DNA of 64,000 nucleotides from the NCBI GenBank assembly GCA_024233935.1, contig JACKOY010000010.1, positions 81,932 through 145,931 on the forward strand. The letters run 5' to 3'. Source of the DNA: Spirochaetales bacterium (lineage in GTDB: Bacteria; Spirochaetota; Leptospiria; Leptospirales; Leptonemataceae). Each line of letters begins with the position of its first letter. The first letter of the stretch is position 1. Made by a program: the position numbers and the translations under genes. Positions 8,345 to 17,336 of this stretch are shown in pieces. Under the pieces are notes generated by a model. That model did no database searches and had not been told where the DNA came from. It saw only the letters and a list, made by a program, of their open reading frames with translations.

Positions 8345-9787
8345 TTGGCCGATACTGAGACGTTTTCTGGAACTGCGGACGCCGACGGTCGCCACCGTCT
8401 GCGACGCTGGCAGTTCGGAACGGCTGGCATTCTGACCGCCGGTTACGGCGCTTTTTATCTTTGCCGCATGAATCTGTCCGTGGCCGGCGCCATGCCGGGA
8501 TTTACACCGGGCATAATCTCGGAGTATGAATTCGGGCTTCTGGGAACGGTAGGCACGTTGGTCTATGCCTTCGGTAAACTTCTGAACGGTCTGACCGCGG
8601 ACTTCCTTGGCGGTCGTCGACTCTTTCTGATTGGCCTTTTCGGCGCCGCCGGTTTAACGGTCGGCGCCACTCTCGATCCGCGCGTGGGGGTGGTTCTGGT
8701 CGCCCTGGCTATGGTCATTTTCGGCGCCTACGTTGGTGGCGCGATGCTCGTTGTCGGTCTGGTTCTGGCGTGCGGCTTTGCGTTCTGGTTCTGGCCCGGT
8801 TCCATCTTCCTTTCGCTGCTCGCATTCTGGATGGCGACCAGGTACGTGCAATCCGGCGGCTGGCCCGCACTCGTCAAGGTTTCCTCGCACTGGTTCGATT
8901 ACCACTGGCACGGAAGCGTTATGGGCGTGATTTCCCTTTCGTATCTGGTGGGTGACTTTCTTGCGAAAGCCTATCTGGGATTCTTCGCGGACAACTCCGA
9001 CTGGCGCACGATCTATTACCTGGCAGCAGGCGCGACCGTGCTTTTTGCGCTGGTGCCGCTTTTTCTTTTGCGTGAAAAGCCGGTGGACCTGGCATTGCCC
9101 GAACCGCTGGCGAATCCGGAGAACCTTTACGGCGAAGAGGGTAATGTGGATCGTCCGGCGGGCTTCTTTGATATTCTGGGCCCCTTCCTGCGTAGCCTGG
9201 CGTTCTGGATGGTGCTTTTGATGTCGTTCGGTTTGACCTTTATTCGAGAGACGCTCAACTACTGGCTGCCGCATCTGTTACGCGAAGTCTCCGGAAGTCC
9301 GGGGCGCGCAATCCTGGGCGCCGCGGTATTTCCGTTCGGCGGGGCGATATCGGTGCTTGCGGCGGGTTATCTCAGTGATGTGGTCGCCGGCGGGAATCGG
9401 GCGCGCATCATTTTGCCGGGACTTGTGCTGGCGACGTTCTCGATGATGGGCCTGGCCTTTTTCGGGGAGCGGCAAAGTTACTGGGTGGTGGTGACTCTGG
9501 TCGGCCTCTCCGCCGTATTTTTAATCGGCCCCTACAGTTTTCTGGCCGGCGTGATCGCCCTGGACCTCGGCGGTAAGCACGGCAGTTCCACTGCTTCCGG
9601 AATCATCGATAGCGTGGGTTATGCGGGCGGTTCGGTGGCCGGTATCGGCATCGCGGCTTTGCTCGATATTGGCGAAAACGGACAGCAGATGGTGTTTCGG
9701 GCCCTTTTCGGAGCGGCTCTGGTAAGCGCCCTGGCCGCCGCAGTCTACCTGTGGCGCATGGGCGGCGTGCGTCGCGAAAGCGCGTGA
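8345..9787 (+). CDS. Major facilitator superfamily transporter, organophosphate:Pi antiporter-like
   Basis: The 480-residue protein starts at TTG 8345 (MADTETFSG) and contains about twelve hydrophobic segments. The FYLCRMNLS motif after helix 1 is the hallmark of the GlpT/UhpT/UhpC group, and the GRR between helices 2 and 3 fits the MFS A-motif. Glycerol-3-phosphate, hexose phosphate or a sensor role as in UhpC are all possible; the substrate cannot be assigned. A second paralogue lies at 58957-60276. It follows the FecR/FN3 operon after 23 bases and may belong to it. Confidence 0.85.
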   Translation: MADTETFSGTADADGRHRLRRWQFGTAGILTAGYGAFYLCRMNLSVAGAMPGFTPGIISEYEFGLLGTVGTLVYAFGKLLNGLTADFLGGRRLFLIGLFGAAGLTVGATLDPRVGVVLVALAMVIFGAYVGGAMLVVGLVLACGFAFWFWPGSIFLSLLAFWMATRYVQSGGWPALVKVSSHWFDYHWHGSVMGVISLSYLVGDFLAKAYLGFFADNSDWRTIYYLAAGATVLFALVPLFLLREKPVDLALPEPLANPENLYGEEGNVDRPAGFFDILGPFLRSLAFWMVLLMSFGLTFIRETLNYWLPHLLREVSGSPGRAILGAAVFPFGGAISVLAAGYLSDVVAGGNRARIILPGLVLATFSMMGLAFFGERQSYWVVVTLVGLSAVFLIGPYSFLAGVIALDLGGKHGSSTASGIIDSVGYAGGSVAGIGIAALLDIGENGQQMVFRALFGAALVSALAAAVYLWRMGGVRRESA

Positions 9788-9814
9788 ACTTTCCCAATTG
9801 ACAACGCGTCGAAA

Positions 9815-10426
9815 GTGCGTTTCCCTCTGGCTATGTTGCGAAGTACACCTGTGTTAGTTCCGATCTTTGCGTTCGCCCTGGTCGGCGCCGATCTGGCGGC
9901 GACCGAGACAGTGCGCGCTTCTGTGGGGCTCGAGATTCGTTCCGGCGCCGAAAGCGTTCGGGCTCGACGAAACAACCAGGTTCGTCTGCCCTCCGGAGTG
10001 CGCCTGCATGTTGTGCCCGAGTCCGGCGCCCGTGTCTACCTGGTCTACTCCACTGCGACCGAAGTGAACGTGCTGGCCCGGACAGCGGTCGGAGCTTCCG
10101 CGTACTTTTCGTTTCCATCGTCGTCGGCGGCCGCAACGGCCGAGTATTTTGCCCTGCCCGAAGTCGGACCGGTGGAGTTGACCGTGATTGTGAGCGAAGA
10201 GCCCGTGAGCGCCCTCGAAGGCCAGCTCAGCCGGCAGAGCTGGGGCGCGGTGCGCGAACAGTTGATTCGTTCGAGCGCCCCTCCGGTATCCGAGACCGGG
10301 GAGAATCCCACGTCGATCGCGGCCAACCTGCGTTCCCTGCCACCGGCGAACAGCGGTCGATTCATGCTCCGATACACCGGTCACGGCCTGATTGTGCGTA
10401 CCTACGCGTTCCATGTTTCGCGATAA
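9815..10426 (+). CDS. Secreted protein of unknown function, operon partner of CHASE2 phosphatase
   Basis: The 203-residue product begins at GTG 9815 (in-frame ATG 9833 is an alternative) with a signal peptide ending near ADLAATE. The mature part is rich in beta-prone stretches (VRLHVVPESGARVYLVYSTATEVNVLAR and following), reminiscent of DUF4384-like periplasmic domains, but I cannot assign a family firmly. The stop lies 14 bases inside the next gene, which encodes a CHASE2-sensor phosphatase, so it may deliver a periplasmic signal to that sensor. Confidence 0.65.
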   Translation: MRFPLAMLRSTPVLVPIFAFALVGADLAATETVRASVGLEIRSGAESVRARRNNQVRLPSGVRLHVVPESGARVYLVYSTATEVNVLARTAVGASAYFSFPSSSAAATAEYFALPEVGPVELTVIVSEEPVSALEGQLSRQSWGAVREQLIRSSAPPVSETGENPTSIAANLRSLPPANSGRFMLRYTGHGLIVRTYAFHVSR

Positions 10427-12413
10427 GGCCGATCTCTGGCTAATTCTCCCGGTGAGCGTCGCTTTGAGCGCGCTCACCGGTTTCTGGGTGTTCTGGTTTG
10501 GCGCGCCGGTTTTTGATAACCTAATGCGCGATCAGATACACCGTCAGGTGGCCCGACGTGATCTGGGCATACAGGCGGGCCCCGATATTGTTTATGTGAC
10601 CGTAAACGACGACACTTACGAACATTTCCACGAAAGCTATCTGAATCGGCGGCGACTGGCAGAGGTAAACCGGGTGCTGGCCGGACTGGACGTCCGGGCG
10701 ATCGCCTACGACATGATCTTTGCGCGGCCCGCGGCGCCGGAAGAAGATCGGGACTTTGCAGACTCCCTCCGCGAAGACGCTGACGTCTACCTGCCGGTGG
10801 CCTACGAACTGGAAGAAGAACCGGTCGGATTTCCGCGCGCTCTGCGGACCTTTGCATCCCTGGAACGCTTTCAAGAACACGCGCGCGGTAGCGGACACGT
10901 AAGCGCCCCGGCCGACGATGATGGAATTTTTCGTCATCTGTTTCTGTTCGTGCGTGATGGCGATGCTCTTGTGCCCGCATTGCCCCTGCGTGTCTATCTG
11001 GACCTGCGCTCGCTGACTCTGGCGGATCTGGACGTCAAGCCGGGTCGCTTTGTGCGTTTTCCCGCTTCCGACGGTCAGCCACAATTGCGCATACCGATCG
11101 ACGCCCAGGGCCGCGTTTACATTCCGTACGTGCATCGCTGGAAAAGAGACTTTGCCAAGGTGCCGCTACACAGTCTTCTGGAACTGGCCACCGACGAGTT
11201 CATGCATGGCAACCTCGTGGATCAATTCGAAGGACGCGTGGTTCTGGTCGGAGACGTGGCCACCGGCATTGCGGATATGGGCGCCACGCCGCTGGAAAAC
11301 GACGTGCCGCTCGTTGCAATTCACGCGGCTTTGCTGAACGCAATGCTCACGAATTCCTTTTATCGTCCGCGTTCTGTTGTCTACATGGTGATTCTACACA
11401 TTTGTCTAACGGGCTTGCTGGCCATCGCAGCCAGCCTGCGGCGCTTGCATTTCATATACATCGTTGGTCCGGTGCTTCTGGTCTTGATTCCGATCTATAC
11501 CGCCCTCGAATTCATCTACGCCCAGCGCCTTGTTCCGGGGGGCAGCCTCTTTTTCTCGGTCGGGGCAATGCACCTGTCCCTTCTGGGCCTCATTCAGTAT
11601 CGATTGGGCCAGGAAAAACGCAGGGCCGACCGCGAAAACGAACGCTTCCGGCACGAGTTGCACATTGCCTACGAGATTCAGCAGGGCATTATACCGCAGA
11701 CTCTTCCATCCATCCCCGGCATGGACACGGCGGCTTTGAGCATGCCTGCCCGCACCGTGGGGGGTGACTTCTACGATGTGTTGCCTTTCGGCGAACGTTT
11801 TGTTTTTGTGCTCGGCGACGTCACCGGAAAGGGAGTCCCGGCGGCACTTTACATGAGCGGCGTGGCAACCAGTTTTCGCGCGATTCTCCGGGCGAGTGAT
11901 CCGCACGGCGAGGGCGCTCTTCTCAAAGCCGTGCTGACTCTGAACGATGTTCTTCTTTTGCAATCGCGGGCCACAGAACGTTCGTACTTTGTAACGGTTT
12001 GCTTTGTGCTTTGTGATCCGCGCACCGGCGATCTGGAGATTCTGCGCAGCGGTCATGAGCCGCCGCTTCTGATCCACAGTTCCGGCCAGGTGGACGAGTT
12101 CGGTCCCCCGGGTTTTGTTCTCGGCGTTCTGGATAGCGAGCGGATTGCGAAGATGACCCGTTTGGAGCCGGCCCATCTGGAAGAGGGCGACAGCCTGGTC
12201 CTGTACTCCGATGGCGTCACCGAAGCGAGCACGCCGGAACGCGAACTCTTTGGCCGGGATCGCTTGAAAGCGCTGCTGGCCACAGCGGCGGAGCTGCGGC
12301 CCGATGCTGTGCTCAAGGAGATTATCCAGGCGGCCGGGGCCTTCAGCGCGGGCGGCCCGGAAACCGACGATCTGACGGTGCTGGTGCTGCAGCGGTGTTC
12401 TCCGGCCCGCTGA
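10413..12413 (+). CDS. CHASE2-sensor SpoIIE-type PP2C phosphatase
   Basis: From ATG 10413 the product has 666 residues: an N-terminal membrane helix (about 8-30), an extracytoplasmic CHASE2 domain (about 35-300, with ...IVYVTVNDDTYE and the FARPAAPEEDRDFA region), three close membrane helices (about 310-385), a short coiled coil, and a SpoIIE/RsbU-type PP2C domain (about 420-665). Metal-binding aspartates sit in GGDFYDV, LGDVTGKG, YSDGVTEA and ETDDLTVL. Such phosphatases dephosphorylate STAS anti-anti-sigma factors in partner switching; two STAS proteins are nearby (12801, 18447). The start chosen overlaps the upstream gene; the frame extends seven residues further upstream with no better start. 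Confidence 0.92.
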   Translation: MFRDKADLWLILPVSVALSALTGFWVFWFGAPVFDNLMRDQIHRQVARRDLGIQAGPDIVYVTVNDDTYEHFHESYLNRRRLAEVNRVLAGLDVRAIAYDMIFARPAAPEEDRDFADSLREDADVYLPVAYELEEEPVGFPRALRTFASLERFQEHARGSGHVSAPADDDGIFRHLFLFVRDGDALVPALPLRVYLDLRSLTLADLDVKPGRFVRFPASDGQPQLRIPIDAQGRVYIPYVHRWKRDFAKVPLHSLLELATDEFMHGNLVDQFEGRVVLVGDVATGIADMGATPLENDVPLVAIHAALLNAMLTNSFYRPRSVVYMVILHICLTGLLAIAASLRRLHFIYIVGPVLLVLIPIYTALEFIYAQRLVPGGSLFFSVGAMHLSLLGLIQYRLGQEKRRADRENERFRHELHIAYEIQQGIIPQTLPSIPGMDTAALSMPARTVGGDFYDVLPFGERFVFVLGDVTGKGVPAALYMSGVATSFRAILRASDPHGEGALLKAVLTLNDVLLLQSRATERSYFVTVCFVLCDPRTGDLEILRSGHEPPLLIHSSGQVDEFGPPGFVLGVLDSERIAKMTRLEPAHLEEGDSLVLYSDGVTEASTPERELFGRDRLKALLATAAELRPDAVLKEIIQAAGAFSAGGPETDDLTVLVLQRCSPAR

Positions 12414-12423
12414 TCACCACTCC

Positions 12424-12463
12424 GGCGAAGGCGATCGGGACGGAGGGATTTTTCGCTTTCGCC
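12424..12463 (+). terminator. Possible hairpin after CHASE2 phosphatase gene
   Basis: GGCGAAGGCGA at 12424-12434 pairs with TCGCTTTCGCC at 12453-12463 (10 of 11 positions), just after the stop codon and before the CsoR-like gene. It could end transcription, but no U-tract follows on this strand, so an intrinsic terminator is only a possibility. Confidence 0.35.
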
Positions 12464-12493
12464 TAAAAATGGTCGACAATCAGGACTCAAGCG

Positions 12494-12510
12494 GTACACC
12501 CCAGGGTATA
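12494..12510 (+). promoter_or_regulatory. Candidate CsoR-family operator
   Basis: The inverted repeat TACACCC-CA-GGGTATA (12495-12510) lies 15 bases before the start of the CsoR-type gene. A GC-rich core flanked by TA-rich arms is the architecture known for CsoR/RcnR-family operators, so negative autoregulation is likely. The ribosome-binding site (GGGCAGG, about 12513-12519) lies directly after it. Confidence 0.55.
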
Positions 12511-12524
12511 TTGGGCAGGTCCGC

Positions 12525-12782
12525 ATGGCGACCAGAGAACTGGTACACAGACTGAACCGCATCATCGGTCAGATAGAGGCCATCAAACGCAGCCTTGAAG
12601 GCGGTGACTCCGCCGATTGCGTTAAGAACATCCAGTTGCTCAAGGCCGTAAACAATGCCCTGAAGAAGTTCGGGGAGGCTTACGTGTCGGATCATATGAC
12701 GCGGTGCCTCGAGGAAGGCTCTTCCCGGAAAGAGCTGGAAAAAAACCTGAAGGACGTGATCAATTCGGCATTCAGCCTGTAA
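12525..12782 (+). CDS. CsoR/RcnR/FrmR-family metal- or sulfur-responsive repressor
   Basis: The 85-residue all-helical protein fits the family length and has the RLNRIIGQIEAIKR DNA-binding helix. Cys32, His57 and Cys61 reproduce the spacing (25 and 4) of the Cys-His-Cys copper site of CsoR, whereas CstR lacks the His and FrmR the second Cys. Copper(I) sensing is therefore favoured, although no copper exporter gene is in view. The next gene, 18 bases downstream, is a STAS anti-sigma antagonist, an unusual neighbour. An operator-like inverted repeat precedes the gene. Confidence 0.9.
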   Translation: MATRELVHRLNRIIGQIEAIKRSLEGGDSADCVKNIQLLKAVNNALKKFGEAYVSDHMTRCLEEGSSRKELEKNLKDVINSAFSL

Positions 12783-12800
12783 TAGGCTTCGGGAGACACG

Positions 12801-13139
12801 ATGAAAGACGAGGACCTGGATTTTACCACGGAAGAGCGCGCCAGGCACAAAGTCGTGAAGTTGAAAGGCAAGCTGATCCTGCACAACGTAGAGCAGTTTC
12901 GAAAAGAGTTTTTTGAACTGCTCGACCAGGACGCAAAAGCCGTGTTGTTCGACCTCGAAGATCTGAAGTTCGTGGACTCTTCCGGAATCGGACTTTTGAT
13001 TCAGTTGCAGCGCAAGATGGCGGCTGCGGGGCGCGATATTGTACTGATGAATCTGAACGATCATGTGCGCCAGCTCTTCCAGGTCTCCGGGCTGGATCGG
13101 GTTTTTAAGATCACGACCGAGGACGACCTGCCGGAATGA
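12801..13139 (+). CDS. STAS-domain anti-sigma factor antagonist
   Basis: This 112-residue single-domain protein has the STAS fold order and the FVDSSGIG motif (residues 58-64), in which one serine is the regulatory phosphorylation site in SpoIIAA/RsbV proteins. A GHKL kinase would phosphorylate it and a SpoIIE-type PP2C would dephosphorylate it; candidates for both lie within 20 kb. It follows the CsoR-like gene and its stop overlaps the MORN gene start (ATGA), so the three are one operon. Confidence 0.92.
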   Translation: MKDEDLDFTTEERARHKVVKLKGKLILHNVEQFRKEFFELLDQDAKAVLFDLEDLKFVDSSGIGLLIQLQRKMAAAGRDIVLMNLNDHVRQLFQVSGLDRVFKITTEDDLPE

Positions 13140-14149
13140 ACCGGCCACGCTGGATCGTTATGGTCCTCACAGCCGTCCTGGCGGGTGGTCTCGGCGGAGA
13201 ACCCGGCGCCGGCAGCTGCGTCGAAGGGGACTGTGAAAACGGGACCGGGCTTTTCCGCTGGATCGATGGCGCCAGCTATCGCGGGTCTTTTCAGGCCGGC
13301 CGGGCCCACGGTCGGGGAACCTTTCAGGCCGTAAATGGCGCTTCGCTGCAGGCCACTTTCGCCAACGGAGTTCCCGGCGGCGCGTCAGTCGTTCGTGGCG
13401 CGGATGGGTCTTTTTTTGAAGGTACCTTGAATTCAGGTCGGCCGGCCGGCGAGGGGGAGGTCCGGGCCTTCGGGGCCACGTATCGGGGTTCGTTCCGGGA
13501 CGGTCGCGCTGCCGGTGCGGGGCGCCTGGCCCTGCCGGGCGGCGCAACCTGGGTGGGAGGTTTTGCCAATGGACGCCCCGCCGGGGCCGGAACCCTGACG
13601 CTGCCCGGCGTACTTGCGTTGCGGGCCGACGCCCGCGCGCTGTTCGGCGTTTTCCAGGCCCGCATTGAATTTGTGGACGGGCCGGCTTTTGAGGGAGCGG
13701 TCCGGGCGGGCCTTCCGAACGGCAATGGCGTCCTGGTCTGGCCGGACGGGGCGCGCTACGAAGGAGCGCTTCGGGCCGGGTTGCCCCACGGAACCGGTCA
13801 GCTCACCGTTCCGGGCGGCGGGCGCTATTCCGGCAGTTTTTTGAGCGGGCGATTCGACGGGGCCGGGGAGCTCTCGCTTTCGGACGGGCGTCGTTATAGT
13901 GGAACATTTCGAGCCGGGAAACCGACCGGGCGCGGTGAACTGACATTTCGCGATGGCAGCGTCTACCGTGGTGAGTTCGTGGGGGGGCAGATGGAAGGCG
14001 AAGGCCGTCTGGAATATGCGGATGGCAGCGTCTACGAGGGCGGCTTTGCCCGGGGCCTGCGGGACGGCGAAGGTCGACTCACACGGCCAAATGGGCCCCC
14101 TGTTGAAGGTCGTTTCAGCGAGGACCAGTTCGTCGGTCTGGCTCGCTGA
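13136..14149 (+). CDS. Secreted MORN-repeat protein
   Basis: The 337-residue product has a signal peptide (about 1-25) and then a chain of MORN repeats of about 23 residues (YRGSFQAGRAHGRG, YEGALRAGLPHGTG, YSGTFRAGKPTGRG, YEGGFARGLRDGEG and others) across nearly the full length; around residues 160-185 one repeat is degenerate. MORN repeats form elongated beta-meanders that bind proteins or membranes; here the location is periplasm or cell surface. Its start overlaps the STAS stop, so a secreted protein is co-translated with a cytoplasmic regulator, which is odd. Function unknown. Confidence 0.85.
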   Translation: MNRPRWIVMVLTAVLAGGLGGEPGAGSCVEGDCENGTGLFRWIDGASYRGSFQAGRAHGRGTFQAVNGASLQATFANGVPGGASVVRGADGSFFEGTLNSGRPAGEGEVRAFGATYRGSFRDGRAAGAGRLALPGGATWVGGFANGRPAGAGTLTLPGVLALRADARALFGVFQARIEFVDGPAFEGAVRAGLPNGNGVLVWPDGARYEGALRAGLPHGTGQLTVPGGGRYSGSFLSGRFDGAGELSLSDGRRYSGTFRAGKPTGRGELTFRDGSVYRGEFVGGQMEGEGRLEYADGSVYEGGFARGLRDGEGRLTRPNGPPVEGRFSEDQFVGLAR

Positions 14150-14233
14150 CGTTTCCGCCCGGCAACGTGGCCCTTTCGGTCGATAGGATAGAGAGGGCTT
14201 TCGCGCCGGAATCGGGGCTATTTAAGATAACTT

Positions 14234-15727
14234 ATGGCGGGCAAGAAACGATCGCTCCGAATACGCATCGGGATCCTGTACACTCTTCTGGCCCTGATCA
14301 ACATCATCTTCTTCTCGGTGATGATTTTTGAGAACCAGAACGACCTTCTGCTGGCGAACTTCAAGTACCAGACCGAAAGCATCGTCAAAGATTTTCAGGC
14401 TGAAATCCGGGACCTCCCGGTCTCTCCGGCGGAAGATGACAATTTTCGTCGTCTGGCGAGCAGTCTTTCGGCCCACGAACTGGCATACTTCATCGTCTTT
14501 GACGAGCAGGGGCAGATCTGGCACCGGCGTCCGGAAGGCCCCCCCGCTCCCGAGAGTGTAAGCGAGGAAACTCTTCAGCGTTCCCGGGAGATTCAGCACG
14601 AGGAATTGCTGTATTCACGTTACTCCCTGGAACTCAACGAGGAAGACTTCTCCGTGCAGTTGCTCATGCCGCTGGTTACGACGGGCGATCGGGCCGCCTT
14701 CTTGCAGTTGTCCATGAGCATTGCGACCATCAAGGATCGCCTGTTTCAGATTTATCTGCAGATTGGCCTCGCCGTTGTCTGGGGCATTGTCTTTCACGTA
14801 TTGTTTGCGGTCTTCGTGTTTCAGGTGATCTTCCGTCGCGTTACGATTTTGCGCGAAGCCTCGGACCGTATGTCCGGGGGTGAGCTTGAGGCGAGAGCAG
14901 AGTGGAAGCGCTCCGGTAGCGACGACGAACTGGACGAACTTGGAGACGCCTTCAACACGATGGCGGGCAGCATTGAAGATCAGGTCAATACGATCACGCG
15001 CCTGAACAACGAAATCCAGGAAGAACTCAAGATCGGTAAGGACGTCCAGGAGATATTTCTTTCCGAGATTGAGATGTTTGCGGACTTTAAGCTCACGCTT
15101 TTTTACCGGCCTTTGCGCGAGGTCAGTGGCGACGTTTATAAGTTCTACAATTTTCAGGGTGACCGGAAGGGACTCTTTTTCGCCGACGCTTCCGGCCACG
15201 GTGTCAGTGCGGCGTTAATAACCACTATCACAATCATGTCGCTCGACGAGATCCTGCGCCGTCAGGTGAAGCCGGTGGGAGTGCTGAATCATCTGAACGT
15301 GGCTCTGGCCAATCGTCTGGACACTTCCTTCTTTGCGACCGGCGTATTCCTGTTGTTTAATCCCGACGGCAGCATGCAATACACAAACGCCGGCCACAAT
15401 CCCATGTATCACATGCCGCAGGGGACCACGGAAATCAACCAGCTCGGCAAGATGGGACCACCCCTCGGTCTCGTGGAGGAGTTCGAATACCCGAGCGAAA
15501 CTCTGCAGCTGGGTAGCGGAGACAAGCTGGTGATCTACTCGGACGGCCTGGTGGAAACTCAGAGCGCCAGCGAAGAGCAATTCGGTGAAGCGCGCCTGCT
15601 CAGTCTGCTTTCCGGCCACGCGAGTGCCGACCCCGCCGAATTGCACAGCGTGCTCGAAAAGGAATTCACGGATTTCGCGGCTCACTACAAGGACGATGTG
15701 ACGTTTATCATTCTGGAGATTCCGTGA
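14234..15727 (+). CDS. HAMP-containing membrane SpoIIE-type PP2C phosphatase
   Basis: The 497-residue protein has two membrane helices (about 10-33 and 170-198) around an extracytoplasmic sensor of about 130 residues, a HAMP linker (about 198-250) and a PP2C domain (about 275-495). Metal-site motifs are GDVYKFYNF, FADASGHGVSAA, YSDGLVET and DDVTFII. It should act on a phosphorylated STAS protein in response to an envelope signal. The stop is immediately followed by the next start (15728), so it heads an operon with a TPR membrane protein and a DUF5683 protein. Confidence 0.93.
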   Translation: MAGKKRSLRIRIGILYTLLALINIIFFSVMIFENQNDLLLANFKYQTESIVKDFQAEIRDLPVSPAEDDNFRRLASSLSAHELAYFIVFDEQGQIWHRRPEGPPAPESVSEETLQRSREIQHEELLYSRYSLELNEEDFSVQLLMPLVTTGDRAAFLQLSMSIATIKDRLFQIYLQIGLAVVWGIVFHVLFAVFVFQVIFRRVTILREASDRMSGGELEARAEWKRSGSDDELDELGDAFNTMAGSIEDQVNTITRLNNEIQEELKIGKDVQEIFLSEIEMFADFKLTLFYRPLREVSGDVYKFYNFQGDRKGLFFADASGHGVSAALITTITIMSLDEILRRQVKPVGVLNHLNVALANRLDTSFFATGVFLLFNPDGSMQYTNAGHNPMYHMPQGTTEINQLGKMGPPLGLVEEFEYPSETLQLGSGDKLVIYSDGLVETQSASEEQFGEARLLSLLSGHASADPAELHSVLEKEFTDFAAHYKDDVTFIILEIP

Positions 15728-17335
15728 ATGTTGCGGCGCTACGCCCCCATCCTTTTGATATTGCTCTTGTTGCTGTCCTTTGTTCTGGTCGCCCAGGCAA
15801 TCGTCAGCGTCAATTTGCTTGAACTTCGTGTTCAGATCTCTCAGGATCGGATTCTGAACTACGAACTGTCTTCGCGCGTCCTGCGGGCCCGATTCAGACA
15901 ATTGCTGGAACAGGGTGACGACGCTTATCGGGACGAGATACGCCGCAACGTTCTTGAGGCCAGCATCATGAATGCGACCGACCCACGCGCATTTGAAATG
16001 CGACCGGTCGAGTACGTAGGCCTCGGCGTTATCAACGGTGTGCGGGCCCTTTCCCTGAAGAGGCCCCTGCGGTTGCGCGAGGACCAGGATGTACTTCTTT
16101 TGATGCGGTACGCCTTCTTCATGGAGCGGAATCGTCGCTACTCCCAGGCGGCCGAGAAATACGCGGAACTCGAACAGGAGCTGGGCGACGCCAGCAGTGA
16201 AGCTCTGGGCTTTGTACTGTTGCACCAGGGATACTGCCTCGCGATCGCCGGGGATCCGGAACAGGCGCTTGAGAAACTGTACCGTGTGCGAGACCTTTTT
16301 GCCGGAACACACTACGCCGAGACGGCCAATGTTTTGATTAATCTTTTGCTTGAGGGCCAGCGGCGCAGCGACGCCATCGCCGGGGCCGACTTGAGTGATC
16401 GTGAGCGCGCGAGGGCCCTGTTTCGGGCCGGACAGTATGCCGCCGCAGTGACTGCCTTTCAGGATCTGGAAAGCCTCAGCGATATGGATCGTTACATGCT
16501 GGCGCGCAGCCTGGAGGAGACAGGACAGGTACCCACAGCGATCCAGGGATATCTGGAGGTGGTGCGCACTGGAACGGACCTGGTCGCCGTGCGGGCCGCC
16601 AACCGAAGGTTGCTTTTGATTGGCAGCTTCTACGGCGGCGGACAGCAGCTGACCAACTACGCGACGGAACAGGCCCAGAATCTGGGAGACGAAGCGGTCG
16701 TGGAAGAAGTGCGCGAGGCGGCCGAGCTTCAGCGCGAGGCGATTGTGATCGACGAACTTCGCGCTGCTGCCCGGGAAGGCGGGGACGAGGCCGCGGCCAC
16801 CCTTGCCGAGGAGTTGCAGGCGGAGATTGTGCTGAGTGAGCCGGTCGGTTCGGCCGCGATCGAGAGACCCGAGGTCCCGGTGCCTTCTGCCGCACTGGAT
16901 GGCGCCGCGGTTCGTGCCATGCCGGGGCAGGCCCTGGCCCGGCTGGGCGGCGACATAAGCACTCTGCGCGAATCGATGCAGCCATCGCTTCCGGAGAGAC
17001 CTTCTTCCCGGCTTTACCCGCGCGGGCGCTTTGTGATCGTTCTTAACGATGGTCGCGAGCTCCGTGGGGAGCGGGCCGTGATTTCTGGAGAGAGCATTTC
17101 CGTGGAAAGTGGCCCCGTTCCGACACGGTTACCGCGCCCGGTTGTGCGTCAAATAAGGGCAGACCCGGCCACCCTGCCGCCAGGTCTGTCGCAGCCGCTC
17201 GATATTACGCTATCAAATGGGGAGCGGCTGCAGGCCGACGCGGTGCAATTTGAAGCCGCCGTCATGGTTCTGGTGCAGGCGGGTGCGGAGCGTCGAGTGG
17301 CGGCGAGCCAGTTGCAAGAAATTGCCATTCCGTGA
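15728..17335 (+). CDS. Membrane-anchored TPR-like protein
   Basis: A 535-residue protein with one N-terminal membrane helix (about 7-27), then a helical region with TPR-like pairs (about 120-330: FMERNRRYSQAAEKYAELEQEL, LFRAGQYAAAVTAFQDLE and similar), a charged helical linker (about 330-400) and a C-terminal beta-rich part (about 430-535) where two stretches, FVIVLNDGRELRGERAVIS and ITLSNGERLQADAVQF, look like a small repeated barrel. The second type of motif recurs at the start of the next protein, which argues for a common assembly. Likely periplasmic. No family firmly recognised. Confidence 0.75.
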   Translation: MLRRYAPILLILLLLLSFVLVAQAIVSVNLLELRVQISQDRILNYELSSRVLRARFRQLLEQGDDAYRDEIRRNVLEASIMNATDPRAFEMRPVEYVGLGVINGVRALSLKRPLRLREDQDVLLLMRYAFFMERNRRYSQAAEKYAELEQELGDASSEALGFVLLHQGYCLAIAGDPEQALEKLYRVRDLFAGTHYAETANVLINLLLEGQRRSDAIAGADLSDRERARALFRAGQYAAAVTAFQDLESLSDMDRYMLARSLEETGQVPTAIQGYLEVVRTGTDLVAVRAANRRLLLIGSFYGGGQQLTNYATEQAQNLGDEAVVEEVREAAELQREAIVIDELRAAAREGGDEAAATLAEELQAEIVLSEPVGSAAIERPEVPVPSAALDGAAVRAMPGQALARLGGDISTLRESMQPSLPERPSSRLYPRGRFVIVLNDGRELRGERAVISGESISVESGPVPTRLPRPVVRQIRADPATLPPGLSQPLDITLSNGERLQADAVQFEAAVMVLVQAGAERRVAASQLQEIAIP

Positions 17336-17336
17336 G

